A stretch of 64,000 nt of DNA from Paenibacillus tritici. GTDB taxonomy: Bacteria > Bacillota > Bacilli > Paenibacillales > Paenibacillaceae. Made by a program: the position numbers and the translations under genes. Of this stretch, positions 43,431 through 53,095 are shown piece by piece (position 1 is the stretch's first letter; each line of letters starts with the position of its first letter). Below the pieces are notes generated by a model. It was not told the origin of the DNA. It did not search any database and saw only the letters and a list, made by a program, of their open reading frames with translations. The stretch covers positions 186,001-250,000 of the forward strand of contig NZ_JABMKX010000003.1 in assembly GCF_013204885.1 (NCBI RefSeq), given 5' to 3'.

Positions 43431-44288
43431 CTACTTCAGGCCGTGACGGCGTTTGGCTGCGATCAGCGTGTTGCTCATCAGCATTGTGATCGTCATCGGC
43501 CCTACTCCGCCCGGCACCGGCGTAATATACCCGGCGACTTCCCGGGCGCTCTCATAATCAACGTCCCCGGCAAGCTTGCCGGTATCCAGACGGTTCATCC
43601 CTACATCAATAACAATGGCACCCGGCTTCACGAAGGAGGCATCTATGAAGTTGGCACGCCCGATAGCGACTACCAGGATGTCGGCCTGGCGGCTGAGTTC
43701 AGCCATATTCGCTGTGCGCGAGTGGCACATGGTAACAGTCGCATTCTCACGCTGGAGGAGCAGGGATACCGGCTTGCCGACAATATTGCTGCGGCCGATC
43801 ACCACAGCATGCTTGCCGGAGATATCCGTGCCAGTCCGCTTGATCAGTTCAATGACTCCGGCAGGCGTGCAGGGAAGCAGACTGTCATCCCCGATGACCA
43901 GATTCCCCACATTGACCGGATGGAAGCCGTCAACATCCTTCTCCACCGAGATGGCATCAATGACCGCCTTCTCTTCAATATGCTTAGGAAGCGGCAATTG
44001 CACGAGTATTCCGTCAATATCGTCACGGCTGTTCAGATCTGCCACCAGAGCCAGCAGCTCCTGCTGGGTTGTAGCGGCATCCAGCCGGTGCACCTCGGAA
44101 TGGAAGCCCAGCTCGATGCAGGACTTCTCCTTGTTGCGCACATAGACCTGAGAAGCGGGATCTTCGCCGACCAGAACGACAGCAAGACCCGGCTTCACGC
44201 CGCGCTCTGCTAAGTCTGCAACCTCCCGGGCAATCCCGATCCGAATGTCGTCCGATACCTGTTTACCGCTGATAATTGCTGCTGTCAT
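43431..44288 (-). CDS. folD: Methylenetetrahydrofolate dehydrogenase / cyclohydrolase
   Basis: FolD makes 10-formyl-tetrahydrofolate from methylene-tetrahydrofolate. The 285-residue protein has [18 protein letters not shown], the catalytic lysine region, [30 protein letters not shown] and the NADP-binding [15 protein letters not shown], and ends with [16 protein letters not shown]. All active-site segments are intact. It lies between nusB and xseA, as in B. subtilis. Confidence 0.96.
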   Translation of the reverse strand: MTAAIISGKQVSDDIRIGIAREVADLAERGVKPGLAVVLVGEDPASQVYVRNKEKSCIELGFHSEVHRLDAATTQQELLALVADLNSRDDIDGILVQLPLPKHIEEKAVIDAISVEKDVDGFHPVNVGNLVIGDDSLLPCTPAGVIELIKRTGTDISGKHAVVIGRSNIVGKPVSLLLQRENATVTMCHSRTANMAELSRQADILVVAIGRANFIDASFVKPGAIVIDVGMNRLDTGKLAGDVDYESAREVAGYITPVPGGVGPMTITMLMSNTLIAAKRRHGLK

Positions 44289-44369
44289 GTAAGTCTCTCC
44301 CCTTTTATCTGAATCAAGCTTTATGAGCCTGTTAAAACTGCCTGCTGCCTGCCCCTAACGGCCGGTCGG

Positions 44370-44819
44370 TTATAGCTCTGCTCTAAGCGTATCCACATCC
44401 TGAATCATTTTGCCGAGGACACCGTTCACGAATTTACCGGAATCGTCGGTACCGAAATGCTTGGCCAGATCAATCGCCTCATTGACGGCAACCTTGGCCG
44501 GCACATCGCTGGCGAAGATCATCTCGAAGGTAGCCAGACGCAGAATCTGACGGTCTACCCGTGACAGACGGCTCATCTGCCAGCCCTTGAGGTAATGCTC
44601 CAGCATATCGTCGATCGCCATTTTGTGCTCCCATACGCCGTTGACATGCAGAATGACATACGCTTTCAGCTCAATCTCATCCGTAATGACGCGCTCGGTC
44701 TCATTCTCATCCGCCGCCTCTTCAATCAGCATCTCAACCGCCTCGGTAACCTCAACATCGTTCATTTCCATCTGATACAGGCTTTGAACAATAATTTCTC
44801 TCGCTAAACGTCTCTTCAT
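44370..44819 (-). CDS. nusB: Transcription antitermination factor NusB
   Basis: NusB binds boxA RNA with NusE (S10) and helps antitermination on rRNA operons. The 149-residue all-helical protein starts with MKRRLAREIIVQSLYQMEMN and has SRVDRQILRLATFEMIF, VAVNEAIDLAKHFG and the terminal KFVNGVLGKM, all typical. An acidic insert (EEAADENETERVITDEI) is within normal variation. The 51-bp tandem array lies immediately upstream, between it and the DUF2273 gene. Confidence 0.95.
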   Translation of the reverse strand: MKRRLAREIIVQSLYQMEMNDVEVTEAVEMLIEEAADENETERVITDEIELKAYVILHVNGVWEHKMAIDDMLEHYLKGWQMSRLSRVDRQILRLATFEMIFASDVPAKVAVNEAIDLAKHFGTDDSGKFVNGVLGKMIQDVDTLRAEL

Positions 44820-44873
44820 CTGTTCCTCCTACGGTATGGTGTATCATTTTTCAACTACAACTACTGGCCCTCG

Positions 44874-45250
44874 CATCGCCCACTTGGGAGCAATTCAAGT
44901 GCATTTATACCCTTCATTTCCTCGCAACGCCAACTTTGGAGCAATTCAAGTGCATTTATACCCTTTATTTCCTCACACTGCCCGCTTTGGAGCAATTCAA
45001 GTGCATTTATACCCTTCATTTCCTCACACTGCCCGCTTTGGAGCGATTCAAGTGCATTTATACCCTTCATTTCCCCGCATCGCCCACTTGGCAGCGATTC
45101 AAGTGCATTTATACCCTTCATTTCCCCGCATCGCCCACTTGGCAGCGATTCAAGTGCATTTATACCCTTCATTTCCTCACATCGCCCACTTTGGAGCGAT
45201 TCAAGTGCATTTATACTCTTCATTTCCTCACATCGCCCACTTGGCAGCGA
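44874..45250. repeat. 51-bp tandem array, seven copies
   Basis: The motif GTGCATTTATACCCTTCATT starts at 44899, 44950, 45001, 45052, 45103, 45154 and 45205, exactly 51 bases apart each time. Each unit also has CATCGCCCACTTGG(A/C)AGCGATTCAA or a variant. Copies differ by a few substitutions only. As 51 is a multiple of three, both strands show open frames with a 17-residue repeat, but no ribosome site supports a gene. Confidence 0.95.
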
Positions 45251-45354
45251 GATAAATCAATTCCCAAGCTGCAAAAAACCGCGCAGCCTTTCTTCCGCAG
45301 GTCAGCAACTCAAAGTAACGGGTTCCAGGCTTCCGGGAGAAAGACTATCGCGGT

Positions 45355-45588
45355 TCATTTGAAGGGACGCCAGCGTCCGGACAGCCGTGCCACAATCTCC
45401 TGCCATTGAAACAGGGGACCCTGCGCGGTATCCTTTCTTTTGCCGAACGTATATCCGATGAACACTACCAGTGCAAAGAACAGCATATCCCAAAAACCGC
45501 TAATCAGATAAATCAATCCGAGAAAGACACCGAAGGTAACTCCGGTAATTCTACCCCCGTGACTTTCCCATACTTCTCTCCAGGACAT
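45355..45588 (-). CDS. DUF2273 small membrane protein
   Basis: The 77-residue protein has two hydrophobic helices (GVTFGVFLGLIYLISGFW and MLFFALVVFIGYTFG) and a basic C-terminus, matching DUF2273. Such proteins occur next to Asp23 and AmaP genes in Firmicutes, as here: amaP ends 15 bases upstream. A role in anchoring the Asp23 layer to the membrane is likely by association. Confidence 0.85.
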   Translation of the reverse strand: MSWREVWESHGGRITGVTFGVFLGLIYLISGFWDMLFFALVVFIGYTFGKRKDTAQGPLFQWQEIVARLSGRWRPFK

Positions 45589-45603
45589 AAGGGAAACCCA
45601 CCT

Positions 45604-46152
45604 CTATTCCACTCGACTTTTGAAGCTTGGGGACTGTGTGAGGTTAGCAATGTATACGGACACATCTGCAACCGGAATCCCGGTTGTCTCCTGCACGAAA
45701 TCATGCACCTGGCGCTGTACCTCCGTAGTAAGCAGGGGCAGCGAATGCTCGCCGTCGACTACCGCACGGATCATAATCTCAAGACCCGCCTGTGAGACAC
45801 GGATACGCGATTTCAGGTCACGGATGCCCTTCACTTTGCCCGCTGCCTTCAGACTGAGGTTCTCAATCGTCTCCATTGAGATCTGAATATCCCCATATTC
45901 GGTACGCTGATCAACGGAGGGCAGGGAAGCACGGTCGCGGCGCAGGGAGATGTAGAAGAAACGGATGCTCAGCAGGAACAGAATGACCGCCACAGAGATC
46001 GCAGCGATATATACCGCCGGTCCGTCCTGAATTTCATACTTGTCCGGGATGACACCGCTTAAGAGGAGGATGGCAATTACAGATAGTATTCCAATACTTA
46101 AGCTGTAAAGGAACAGCAGAAGCCTGTCCAGAATTTTGGCCACGAGTCTCAC
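45604..46152 (-). CDS. amaP: Alkaline shock response membrane anchor AmaP
   Basis: AmaP tethers Asp23 to the membrane in staphylococci. The 182-residue protein has two N-terminal membrane helices (LLLFLYSLSIGILSVIAILLL and AVYIAAISVAVILFLLSI) and a C-terminal Asp23-like domain (YGDIQISMETIENLSLKAAG, IMIRAVVDGEHSLPLLTTEV). AACCTCC on the plus strand gives a ribosome site for the start. It lies between the asp23 gene and DUF2273. Confidence 0.88.
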   Translation of the reverse strand: MRLVAKILDRLLLFLYSLSIGILSVIAILLLSGVIPDKYEIQDGPAVYIAAISVAVILFLLSIRFFYISLRRDRASLPSVDQRTEYGDIQISMETIENLSLKAAGKVKGIRDLKSRIRVSQAGLEIMIRAVVDGEHSLPLLTTEVQRQVHDFVQETTGIPVADVSVYIANLTQSPSFKSRVE

Positions 46153-46170
46153 AACCTCCTTAAATTAAGG

Positions 46171-46200
46171 TAAACCCTCGACGTACTGCCCGAGGGTTTA
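46171..46200 (-). terminator. Hairpin between asp23 and amaP
   Basis: TAAACCCTCG and CGAGGGTTTA form a perfect 10-base stem with a 10-base loop. The T run is weak, so partial termination or mRNA processing between the two genes is possible. Confidence 0.6.
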
Positions 46201-46216
46201 GGAAAGAACAAAGCCT

Positions 46217-46645
46217 TTACTTCACACGGATAACCGCATCTGTATCTTCGCTCTTGTCAATGCTTGTATTGCTTTTGAACTGCACATCATGAATATGCAC
46301 GTTCACTTCCACAACGGTCAGACCGGTCATGGTCTCGATGGAACGCTTAACGTTGCGCTGAATTTCAGCAGCCACTTCGGGAAGACGGTTGCCGTATTCA
46401 ATGATCACGGACACATCAACCGCAGCCTCGCGCTGCCCAACCTCAACCTTAACTCCCTTGGACAGGTTCTTGCGTCCTAGAAGCTCCACGATTCCGCCGG
46501 CGAAACCGCCGCTCATTCCGGCCACACCTTTAACCTCGACGGTTGCCAAACCGGCGATAACCTCAATCACTTCAGGAGCGATCTGGATTTCACCGATTTC
46601 CGTACGTTCATATTCTGTCGGCAATGTACTCATTTTGGACTTCAC
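46217..46645 (-). CDS. yqhY: Asp23/Gls24 family envelope stress protein (YqhY-like)
   Basis: The 142-residue protein has the Asp23 pattern: YERTEIGEIQIAPEVIEVIA, GVAGMSGGFAGGIVELLGRK, NLSKGVKVEVG and VDVSVIIEYGNRLPEVAAEIQ, ending in the TGLTVVEVNVHIHDVQF strand. In B. subtilis yqhY is downstream of accC, where its loss disturbs acetyl-CoA carboxylase activity. The same arrangement here (accB-accC-asp23) suggests a link to fatty acid supply. Confidence 0.93.
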   Translation of the reverse strand: MKSKMSTLPTEYERTEIGEIQIAPEVIEVIAGLATVEVKGVAGMSGGFAGGIVELLGRKNLSKGVKVEVGQREAAVDVSVIIEYGNRLPEVAAEIQRNVKRSIETMTGLTVVEVNVHIHDVQFKSNTSIDKSEDTDAVIRVK

Positions 46646-46754
46646 ACCTTTCCTGCAAAAAAAAGTTGTTGGTACACTTCAAGCGGGCAGTTCGCCTCTT
46701 ATTAAACATACTATATCATTTGGCGAACTTTATGACAAACGATGAGAAGTCGTC

Positions 46755-48098
46755 CTAAATTTCATACTCTTCGAGGAACTTAATATCGAAATTACCGTCC
46801 AAGAACACCGGATGCTCCAGCAGTCTCTGGTGGAAAGGAATCGTAGTATGTATGCCCTCCACAGCAAATTCGGCCAGTGCCCGCTTCATCTTGGCGACCG
46901 CCTCATACCGCGTCGGCGCCCAGACGATCAGCTTGGCAATCATCGAGTCATAAAAAGGTGAGATCGTATAGCCCGGGTACGCCGCACTGTCCACCCGTAC
47001 TCCAAGTCCGCCCGGAGGCAGATAGAAGCCGATTTTGCCCGGAGACGGCATGAAATTACGCTCAGGGTCCTCGGCATTGATCCGGCATTCGATCGACCAG
47101 CCGTTAATCACAATCTCCTCCTGGGTGAAGGAGAGCGGATTGCCTTCCGCCACAGAGATCATTTCCTTGATCAGATCCACTCCGGTAACCATCTCCGTTA
47201 CGGGATGCTCCACCTGGATACGTGTATTCATCTCCATGAAATAGAACTGGCCGTCAGGTCCCAGCAGGAATTCCAGGGTGCCCGCTCCCGAGTAGTTAAC
47301 CGCCTGAGCAGCCCGTACAGCCGCTTGGCCCATCGCTTCGCGGGTCTCCGGTGTCAGGATGGAGCATGGAGCTTCCTCCACCAGCTTCTGGCGGCGGCGC
47401 TGCACAGAGCAGTCCCGTTCGCCCAGATGGACTACGTTGCCGTGATTATCGGCGATAATCTGAATCTCCACATGCTTCATGCCGGTAAGGAACTTCTCCA
47501 GATATACCCCGGCATTGCCAAAAGCCTTCTGGGCTTCCTGCTGGGCCGCTGTAATCTGCTTCACCAGCGATTCTTCGTCCTCGGCGATACGGATGCCTTT
47601 GCCTCCGCCGCCTGCGGTAGCCTTGACGATAATCGGGTACCCGATATCACGCCCCAGCATCACCGCTTCCTCTATATCCCCGACAATCCCGTCCGAGCCC
47701 GGTATAATCGGAACACCGGCCAGCTTCATCGTTTCTTTGGCAACAGCCTTATCGCCCATCCGCGTAATCGCATCCGGCGACGGACCGATGAAGGTAATAT
47801 TGCAGGATTCACAAATCTCGGCGAAGTCCGCATTCTCGGCCAGGAAGCCATAGCCCGGATGAATAGCATCGCAGTCTGTCAGCGTAGCCACGCTCATAAT
47901 ATTGGTAAAGTTCAAATAGCTGTCCTTGGCGGGCATCGGTCCGATGCAATACGCCTCGTCAGCCAGGCGGACATGCAGGGAATCCCGGTCCGGCTCCGAA
48001 TAGACAGCCACGGTGGAAATACCCAGCTCGCGGCAGGCCCGTATAATGCGGACCGCAATTTCGCCGCGGTTGGCAATCAGCACTTTTTGAATGTTCAT
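46755..48098 (-). CDS. accC: Biotin carboxylase subunit of acetyl-CoA carboxylase
   Basis: AccC carboxylates the biotin on AccB with ATP and bicarbonate. The 447-residue protein has [20 protein letters not shown] at the start, the ATP-grasp motif [48 protein letters not shown] and the C-terminal [16 protein letters not shown] precedes the chosen ATG. It follows accB directly. Confidence 0.97.
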   Translation of the reverse strand: MNIQKVLIANRGEIAVRIIRACRELGISTVAVYSEPDRDSLHVRLADEAYCIGPMPAKDSYLNFTNIMSVATLTDCDAIHPGYGFLAENADFAEICESCNITFIGPSPDAITRMGDKAVAKETMKLAGVPIIPGSDGIVGDIEEAVMLGRDIGYPIIVKATAGGGGKGIRIAEDEESLVKQITAAQQEAQKAFGNAGVYLEKFLTGMKHVEIQIIADNHGNVVHLGERDCSVQRRRQKLVEEAPCSILTPETREAMGQAAVRAAQAVNYSGAGTLEFLLGPDGQFYFMEMNTRIQVEHPVTEMVTGVDLIKEMISVAEGNPLSFTQEEIVINGWSIECRINAEDPERNFMPSPGKIGFYLPPGGLGVRVDSAAYPGYTISPFYDSMIAKLIVWAPTRYEAVAKMKRALAEFAVEGIHTTIPFHQRLLEHPVFLDGNFDIKFLEEYEI

Positions 48099-48154
48099 GC
48101 GTTTCCTCCCAAAGTTTAGCGAAGCTTGCAAGCTCCTCCTAATTCTCGCGGCAA

Positions 48155-48664
48155 TTATTCCGCTCTCACCAGAAACAGCGGCTGTCCGTATTCGACCAGC
48201 TGGCCGTTCTCAGCCAGGACAGAGACAATCTCGCCCTTCACTTCCGCTTCCAGCTCATTCATCAGCTTCATCGCTTCAATGATGCAGACCGTGGATTTCT
48301 CGCCCACCCGGTCTCCTACATTGACGAAGGCTGGCGTTTCCGGTGAAGCTGCGCTATAGAAGGTCCCTACCATCGGCGAGACGATTTTATGTAATGCGCC
48401 TTCAGCGGAGGGTGCTTGCTGCTGCGTGGCAGCAGGGACTTCACTGACAGCCGGAGGGGCAACAATCTGTGGACTTTGCGGCTGCGGGGCTGGCGTAAAG
48501 GGGTACGCATAAGGAGTCGCCTGAATTACTGTTCCATCAGCTTCAGAGCGATCCGGTTTGCGGATAGCCAGCTTCATACCTTCGCTTTCAATCTCCAGTT
48601 CGTGCACGGAGGAAGTCTGGTCCAGCAATTTAATTAATTCCTTAATCTCGCTTAACTTGAACAT
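48155..48664 (-). CDS. accB: Biotin carboxyl carrier protein
   Basis: AccB carries biotin for acetyl-CoA carboxylase. The 169-residue protein has an N-terminal helix ([20 protein letters not shown]), a Pro/Ala/Gln-rich linker and the biotinyl domain with the acceptor Lys in [11 protein letters not shown] and [15 protein letters not shown] precedes the ATG. The longer ORF that extends 55 codons upstream lacks any support. A TATAAT-like box is present at 48844-48849 on the minus strand. Confidence 0.95.
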   Translation of the reverse strand: MFKLSEIKELIKLLDQTSSVHELEIESEGMKLAIRKPDRSEADGTVIQATPYAYPFTPAPQPQSPQIVAPPAVSEVPAATQQQAPSAEGALHKIVSPMVGTFYSAASPETPAFVNVGDRVGEKSTVCIIEAMKLMNELEAEVKGEIVSVLAENGQLVEYGQPLFLVRAE

Positions 48665-48868
48665 TGGGTAGTTCACTCCTTCAGCTTTCTCTCGAAGCCA
48701 TTTTGGACGCGGGCTGTGCAGGGTACGTATCCGTTCTGACAAGCAAACCTGTGAGCCGGTCTGCCCCTGGTTCTCTTGAATCGGTGCTCTGTGTAACCGC
48801 TGCCTGCGCAATCTTCTTCTTATATGCATAGATAACTTTATGTATTATATCACAAACGCTAGAAATGG

Positions 48869-48899
48869 AAAGAGCCTGGGACGACCCCGGGCTCTTTCG
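48869..48899 (-). terminator. Terminator after spoIIIAH
   Basis: On the minus strand AAAGAGCCCGGGG and CCCAGGCTCTTT flank a four-base loop and are followed by a T run; one stem mismatch is present. Confidence 0.75.
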
Positions 48900-48937
48900 G
48901 CATTTTATTCTATTTTCTCTGATTTTATTCAGGAGAC

Positions 48938-49831
48938 TTATTGCTCGGAGACGTATTGGACCTTGATCTTGTCCTGGGTTACACTCAATTCCTTCATTAC
49001 AAAGTCCACGATACCGACAGCCTGCTTCACATCCAGCTTGTCGCTGAGTACAACGATGGTATAGGCGTCGCCTGCTTCTTCCTTCACAATCGCTTCCCCG
49101 TATTTCTGCTGGAGTTTCTCTTCGATTCCGGTGATTTTGGACTCCTTCTCCTCCAGCTTGCTGAGCTGCTCCTGAGCCATCGCATTCTCGGCAGGCGTCT
49201 TATCCATATCATTAATCAGCGCCAGCAGATCATTGTGGTCCTTAAGATTCTTCTGCTCCCGTTCGTACAGATAGTTGGTGAACAGGCTGCTGGCCGATAC
49301 GCTCTGCGAAGCCACTTCGTCCAGAATAGCCTCGTCGTTCTTCTCCGGAGTCTTGGCGGAGGCTGCAGTCTCCTTGGTGTCTTTGGTGTCCTTGGCATCC
49401 TTCGTGTCCTTGTCTTTGTCGACTGTGGCTGATGCCGCTTTGTCTTCAGCTTTGTCTTCAGTTTTAGCCTTATCCTTGTCAGTAGTTCCGGTGTCAGCCA
49501 CCACACCAGTGTCCTCTGTCACGGCTGGAGTCGTATCGTCTTCGGTTACAACTGCCGCTGTCTCTTCATCCTTAGCGGTCTTGCCGCTCTCATTCACAGT
49601 TCCCACTGCGATCCCTTTGTCGGTGCTGACTTCTTTGATGACAAGTCCGCTGTCCAGCGTAGTGGCCGTTCCGCCGCCCGCCCCGTCTTTCACTGTGTCC
49701 ACCTGAATGCTGCCTGCCGTTTCTTTGGGGATAGGGGTGCCCGTGTCTTCCGTGAACAGGTAATATGCCGAGAGCACCACCATCAAACTGAGCATGGAAA
49801 CCAGCCAAATCGTTTGTCTTTTGCCCTTCAT
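48938..49831 (-). CDS. spoIIIAH: SpoIIIAH, forespore-mother cell channel protein
   Basis: SpoIIIAH in the mother cell membrane binds forespore SpoIIQ and forms the ring of the feeding channel. The 297-residue protein has one N-terminal helix (TIWLVSMLSLMVVLSAYYLF), a long Thr/Asp/Lys/Ala-rich stretch (roughly residues 60-165) and the C-terminal ring-building domain (EREQKNLKDHNDLLALINDM, AQEQLSKLEEKESKITGIEE, VKQAVGIVDFVMKELSV). The B. subtilis protein is about 80 residues shorter; the difference is this low-complexity spacer. It is the last gene of the spoIIIA operon. Confidence 0.94.
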   Translation of the reverse strand: MKGKRQTIWLVSMLSLMVVLSAYYLFTEDTGTPIPKETAGSIQVDTVKDGAGGGTATTLDSGLVIKEVSTDKGIAVGTVNESGKTAKDEETAAVVTEDDTTPAVTEDTGVVADTGTTDKDKAKTEDKAEDKAASATVDKDKDTKDAKDTKDTKETAASAKTPEKNDEAILDEVASQSVSASSLFTNYLYEREQKNLKDHNDLLALINDMDKTPAENAMAQEQLSKLEEKESKITGIEEKLQQKYGEAIVKEEAGDAYTIVVLSDKLDVKQAVGIVDFVMKELSVTQDKIKVQYVSEQ

Positions 49832-49926
49832 TGTATATTCCTCCTAAAATGTTGTTGCATATCCTCCGTGACTGCCCTGGTACAAGACTTCCTTAGAAGC
49901 ATATGCTTGGACTTTCCACAGAATGC

Positions 49927-50565
49927 CTATTCCTGCTTGCGCGGGACGACAGAGATTCGGTAGCTTGGCACATTAAGCCCTTTTTCCACCGCTTGTTCTA
50001 TGAGGTTGCGTACAACTTTGTTCTCTGCCCCCTTGGCGACTACCAGCACACCGCGCACCTGGGGTTTGATCCGTTTGGTAATGATCGGAGTCTCATCGCC
50101 TGACTGGCTGTAGGTGACGATCTCCCCGTCCCTGGAATATTGCGTGGTATGGCGTTTGCCGCCGCTGGCATCCGTCTCCTCGCTCTGTTGCTGCGAATCA
50201 TTCATATTGCGCTGCACAACTATTTCCTCTGTGGAGTCTACGGTGACCATAATATCTACTGTGCCGACTCCAACAATTTTCTCCAGGATTTCCTTCGTGC
50301 GGTTCTCCATCGCCAGTTCGAGGCCGTCAAAAGAATTAGCGTTCCCGGCCTCCTGCTGCATGACGGTCTGCGAGGTCTCGGTAACCGGCGGTTCACGCCC
50401 CGTGTTCTCGTTGTCCAGCTTCTTCACATTCACGAAGGAGTTGAACAGCATGATCGCTACACCCAGCAGGCCGAGAATAATCAGCCAGCGGAATGTGTGG
50501 CTGCGCTTCGGGCTGCCGTTTCCGCCTCCGGCCCACTGCTCCAGCTTTTTCATCCATTTGCCCAT
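49927..50565 (-). CDS. spoIIIAG: SpoIIIAG, channel ring protein
   Basis: SpoIIIAG forms a large secretin-like ring in the feeding channel. The 212-residue protein has one membrane helix (FRWLIILGLLGVAIMLF) followed by the ring-building region (LELAMENRTKEILEKIVGVG, VDIMVTVDSTEEIVV) and the C-terminal QVRGVLVVAKGAENKVVRNL. An unstructured insert rich in Gln, Ser and Thr (around residue 125) is typical. It is separated from spoIIIAH by 95 bases. Confidence 0.94.
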   Translation of the reverse strand: MGKWMKKLEQWAGGGNGSPKRSHTFRWLIILGLLGVAIMLFNSFVNVKKLDNENTGREPPVTETSQTVMQQEAGNANSFDGLELAMENRTKEILEKIVGVGTVDIMVTVDSTEEIVVQRNMNDSQQQSEETDASGGKRHTTQYSRDGEIVTYSQSGDETPIITKRIKPQVRGVLVVAKGAENKVVRNLIEQAVEKGLNVPSYRISVVPRKQE

Positions 50566-50582
50566 TGAATTCCCTCCTTCTC

Positions 50583-51356
50583 TTATGATTTCACAGTATC
50601 GGACCCGGTGCTCTGTACCTTGATCAGATCGGGGTCCAGGTTCCAGTTCTTCTCCAGCAGCTCGATAATGGTTCCTGCTTCCGTCCCTGCGGCTGAAGCC
50701 GCCGGATCTGCCGGTTCTGCAACCCCCGGGGCCGCTCCCTGAGCTTCGCCATCCCCGCTGCCGTCCTCCAGGCTGACCTGGACCGGCTGGACAGGGTTAA
50801 TCTGTATCGGACGGCCTGATGGAAGGGCAGCGGCACCAGAGCCCGGGACAGCGCTCTGAGCGCCGCTCTCCGCTGCCGGAAGAGCTACCGTGACCGAGGA
50901 GATCAGCGGCACATCCTTGCCGAGCGGAGCACTTGGATTCGGCCCCATAGCGAGGGCAACCGTAACCTTCACCCCGCCGATGCCGGTACTGCCGGCAATC
51001 TGGTCACGCATCTGGCCGGCAATCTCTTCGGCAGCCAGCTTCAGGCTCTGATCCTGTGCTCCGGCGGCAAGCATCCGTCCGTCCGCCAGAATCTTCTCCA
51101 GCGAGTCTGCGCCATCATCTTCCCCGGATAAGAGTCCCCCGCTTCTCTCCTGCTGCTGCATTGCCACGCTGAGCTCCTTGCTGGCATCCCCCTTCAGCAG
51201 AGAGACAAGCGGGCTGAGCATCGTCAGCAGCACCAGCAGACTAAGGACCAGTCGGGCGTAGCGTTCCATGGATTTGCTGGGCAGCAGCATCTCCACAAAT
51301 GCAGCCATCAGCACTACCAGAATCAGCTCATGAAGCCAGCTGCTGAGCCAGGACAT
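50583..51356 (-). CDS. spoIIIAF: SpoIIIAF
   Basis: The 257-residue membrane protein has two N-terminal helices (LHELILVVLMAAFVEMLLP and RLVLSLLVLLTMLSPLVSLL) and an extracytoplasmic domain related to SpoIIIAG ring folds (KLAAEEIAGQMRDQIAGSTG, IGGVKVTVALAMG). A Pro/Gly/Ala-rich stretch near residues 170-230 makes it longer than the B. subtilis protein (206 residues). GGGAGGTG precedes the ATG. Confidence 0.92.
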   Translation of the reverse strand: MSWLSSWLHELILVVLMAAFVEMLLPSKSMERYARLVLSLLVLLTMLSPLVSLLKGDASKELSVAMQQQERSGGLLSGEDDGADSLEKILADGRMLAAGAQDQSLKLAAEEIAGQMRDQIAGSTGIGGVKVTVALAMGPNPSAPLGKDVPLISSVTVALPAAESGAQSAVPGSGAAALPSGRPIQINPVQPVQVSLEDGSGDGEAQGAAPGVAEPADPAASAAGTEAGTIIELLEKNWNLDPDLIKVQSTGSDTVKS

Positions 51357-51383
51357 GGCGCACCTCCCTTGAAATGTGAGTTT

Positions 51384-52649
51384 CTACCGCATCATGACGG
51401 TCACATTGCCCGCAGTCAGCATAATGGTGACGGCCAGGAAGAACATCAGTGACACCGCAGCCAGCGCAGCGAAGACGTATATCATGCTTTTGCCGATCGT
51501 CTGCAGGCAGATTACAATCGGCGTCTCGCCCAGCGGCTGCATCACGGCGGCGGCCAGATTGTAGATCAGGGCGAGAATCAGGATTTTGATCGCCGGAAAA
51601 GCGCAGAGGAAGAGGATAATAATCACTCCCGAGAGCCCGATGGCGTTCTTCACCAGCAGCGAGGCCGAGATCACCGTGTCTGTCGCGTCCGCGAACATTT
51701 TGCCGATTACCGGTACGAAATTGCCTGTAATATATTTGGCGGCGCGAATGGTCACCCCGTCGGTTACCGAGCTTGTAATCCCTCTGACCGAGATCACGCC
51801 GAGGAAGACCGTAAGCAGCACTCCAAGCAATCCGGCCCCGATATTGCGCAGCAGGTTGGCGAGATGGGTCAGCTTGTACTTCTCCGACATTGCGCTCACC
51901 AGATGCAGCACCGCCGAGAAGAACAGCAGCGGGAAGACCAGGGTATGAATAAGTGTGCCTACGGTATGAATCATGAACACGATCAGCGGATGGGTTACCG
52001 ACACCGTGACGATGTTGCCCATCGAAGCCAGAAGCGCGAACAGCAGCGGAATCATGGCCATCATGAAGTCGATCATCCGGTCGATGGCATCCTTGGCGTA
52101 GCCGATGGCGATGTTGAAGCTGTTGACAGCGATGACCAGCACAACCATGTAACAGAGCATATAAGCGATCCTGCTGACTGATTTCCGTTCAAAAGCGGTC
52201 TGAAGCGTCTCCAGAATCATGCTCAGCACACTGATCATCACAATCGTGACCAGCAGCTTGCCGTTGTAGAGCACCTCGTGCCACATGAAGTTGGTCAGGC
52301 CTGACAATACGCTTTTGAAGCTTAAGCCCTCATCTCCCGGCAGCAGCATATCCATCAGGGACGGGGTCCGGCCTTCGGGGAAAAATCCCCCGTAATCCTT
52401 CATCAGCTGATCCCAGTAAGACTCCACCTTATCCTTCGGCAGATTCTCGGCCTGCTGCCTTACCCACTGGTCCACAGGGGACGGTGAGCCTCCGCTGTCG
52501 CCTGAGGACGGGGCTGCCGGAGCCGGAGCGGCGCTTGAGGCGCTGGCGGTGTTTCCGCACAGCAGCAGCAGAAGCGCCAGCACAAGACACGGCAGAAGCA
52601 AGAGCAGCCTGTAACCTTTGGGCGGACGAAAAACACTGTGCTCCTGCAT
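51384..52649 (-). CDS. spoIIIAE: SpoIIIAE
   Basis: SpoIIIAE is a polytopic membrane protein of the feeding channel. The 421-residue protein has a signal segment (LLLLLPCLVLALLLLLCGNT), a soluble N-terminal part (WVRQQAENLPKDKVESYWDQ) and about seven membrane helices in the C-terminal two-thirds, e.g. AIKILILALIYNLAAAVMQPL and a terminal VFAALAAVSLMFFLAVTIML. ATG at 52649 lies eight bases after GGAGG. Confidence 0.94.
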   Translation of the reverse strand: MQEHSVFRPPKGYRLLLLLPCLVLALLLLLCGNTASASSAAPAPAAPSSGDSGGSPSPVDQWVRQQAENLPKDKVESYWDQLMKDYGGFFPEGRTPSLMDMLLPGDEGLSFKSVLSGLTNFMWHEVLYNGKLLVTIVMISVLSMILETLQTAFERKSVSRIAYMLCYMVVLVIAVNSFNIAIGYAKDAIDRMIDFMMAMIPLLFALLASMGNIVTVSVTHPLIVFMIHTVGTLIHTLVFPLLFFSAVLHLVSAMSEKYKLTHLANLLRNIGAGLLGVLLTVFLGVISVRGITSSVTDGVTIRAAKYITGNFVPVIGKMFADATDTVISASLLVKNAIGLSGVIIILFLCAFPAIKILILALIYNLAAAVMQPLGETPIVICLQTIGKSMIYVFAALAAVSLMFFLAVTIMLTAGNVTVMMR

Positions 52650-52696
52650 TCCCCTCACCTCCGTTTCCCTCCAACTTGTCCGGTTTCTCCTCTGCT

Positions 52697-53086
52697 TCAG
52701 GCCGGCAGCAGCTTCATCACCGTTTCGATAATGATGCTGATAATCGGCACGGCCAGCACCATAATCAGTACTTTCCCGGCCAGCTCTATCTTCGAGGCAA
52801 TGGATTCCTGCCCGGCATCCCGTACGATCTGTGCCCCGAACTCCGCAATATATGAAATGCCGATGATCTTGAACACGGTTTTGATGTGGATCATTTCCAT
52901 CCCGGAGGATTCCGCGACCCGCTCCAGCGTACCGAGAATCATTCCGATCTTGCCGATCAGGAACAGGAAGATCAGGATGCCTGCCGCCGTAGCGAGCAGG
53001 AAGGCGAATATCGGCTTTTGTTCCTTCAGTACGAGGATGAGGACGGTCGACAAGATGCCAATTCCCACGATTTGAATGATTTCCAT
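52697..53086 (-). CDS. spoIIIAD: SpoIIIAD
   Basis: The 129-residue protein has four membrane helices and resembles SpoIIIAC in its first half (MEIIQIVGIGILSTVLILVL, LKEQKPIFAFLLATAAGILI). The conserved FKIIGISYIAEFGAQIVRDA segment is diagnostic. It starts nine bases after spoIIIAC with only a weak ribosome site, suggesting coupled translation. Confidence 0.94.
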   Translation of the reverse strand: MEIIQIVGIGILSTVLILVLKEQKPIFAFLLATAAGILIFLFLIGKIGMILGTLERVAESSGMEMIHIKTVFKIIGISYIAEFGAQIVRDAGQESIASKIELAGKVLIMVLAVPIISIIIETVMKLLPA

Positions 53087-53095
53087 AACGTCAGC

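Noticed and set aside
44836..45409. Long open frames on both strands over the 51-bp array
   Set aside because: They arise because 51 is a multiple of three; there is no ribosome site, no start context and the translated repeat is arbitrary.
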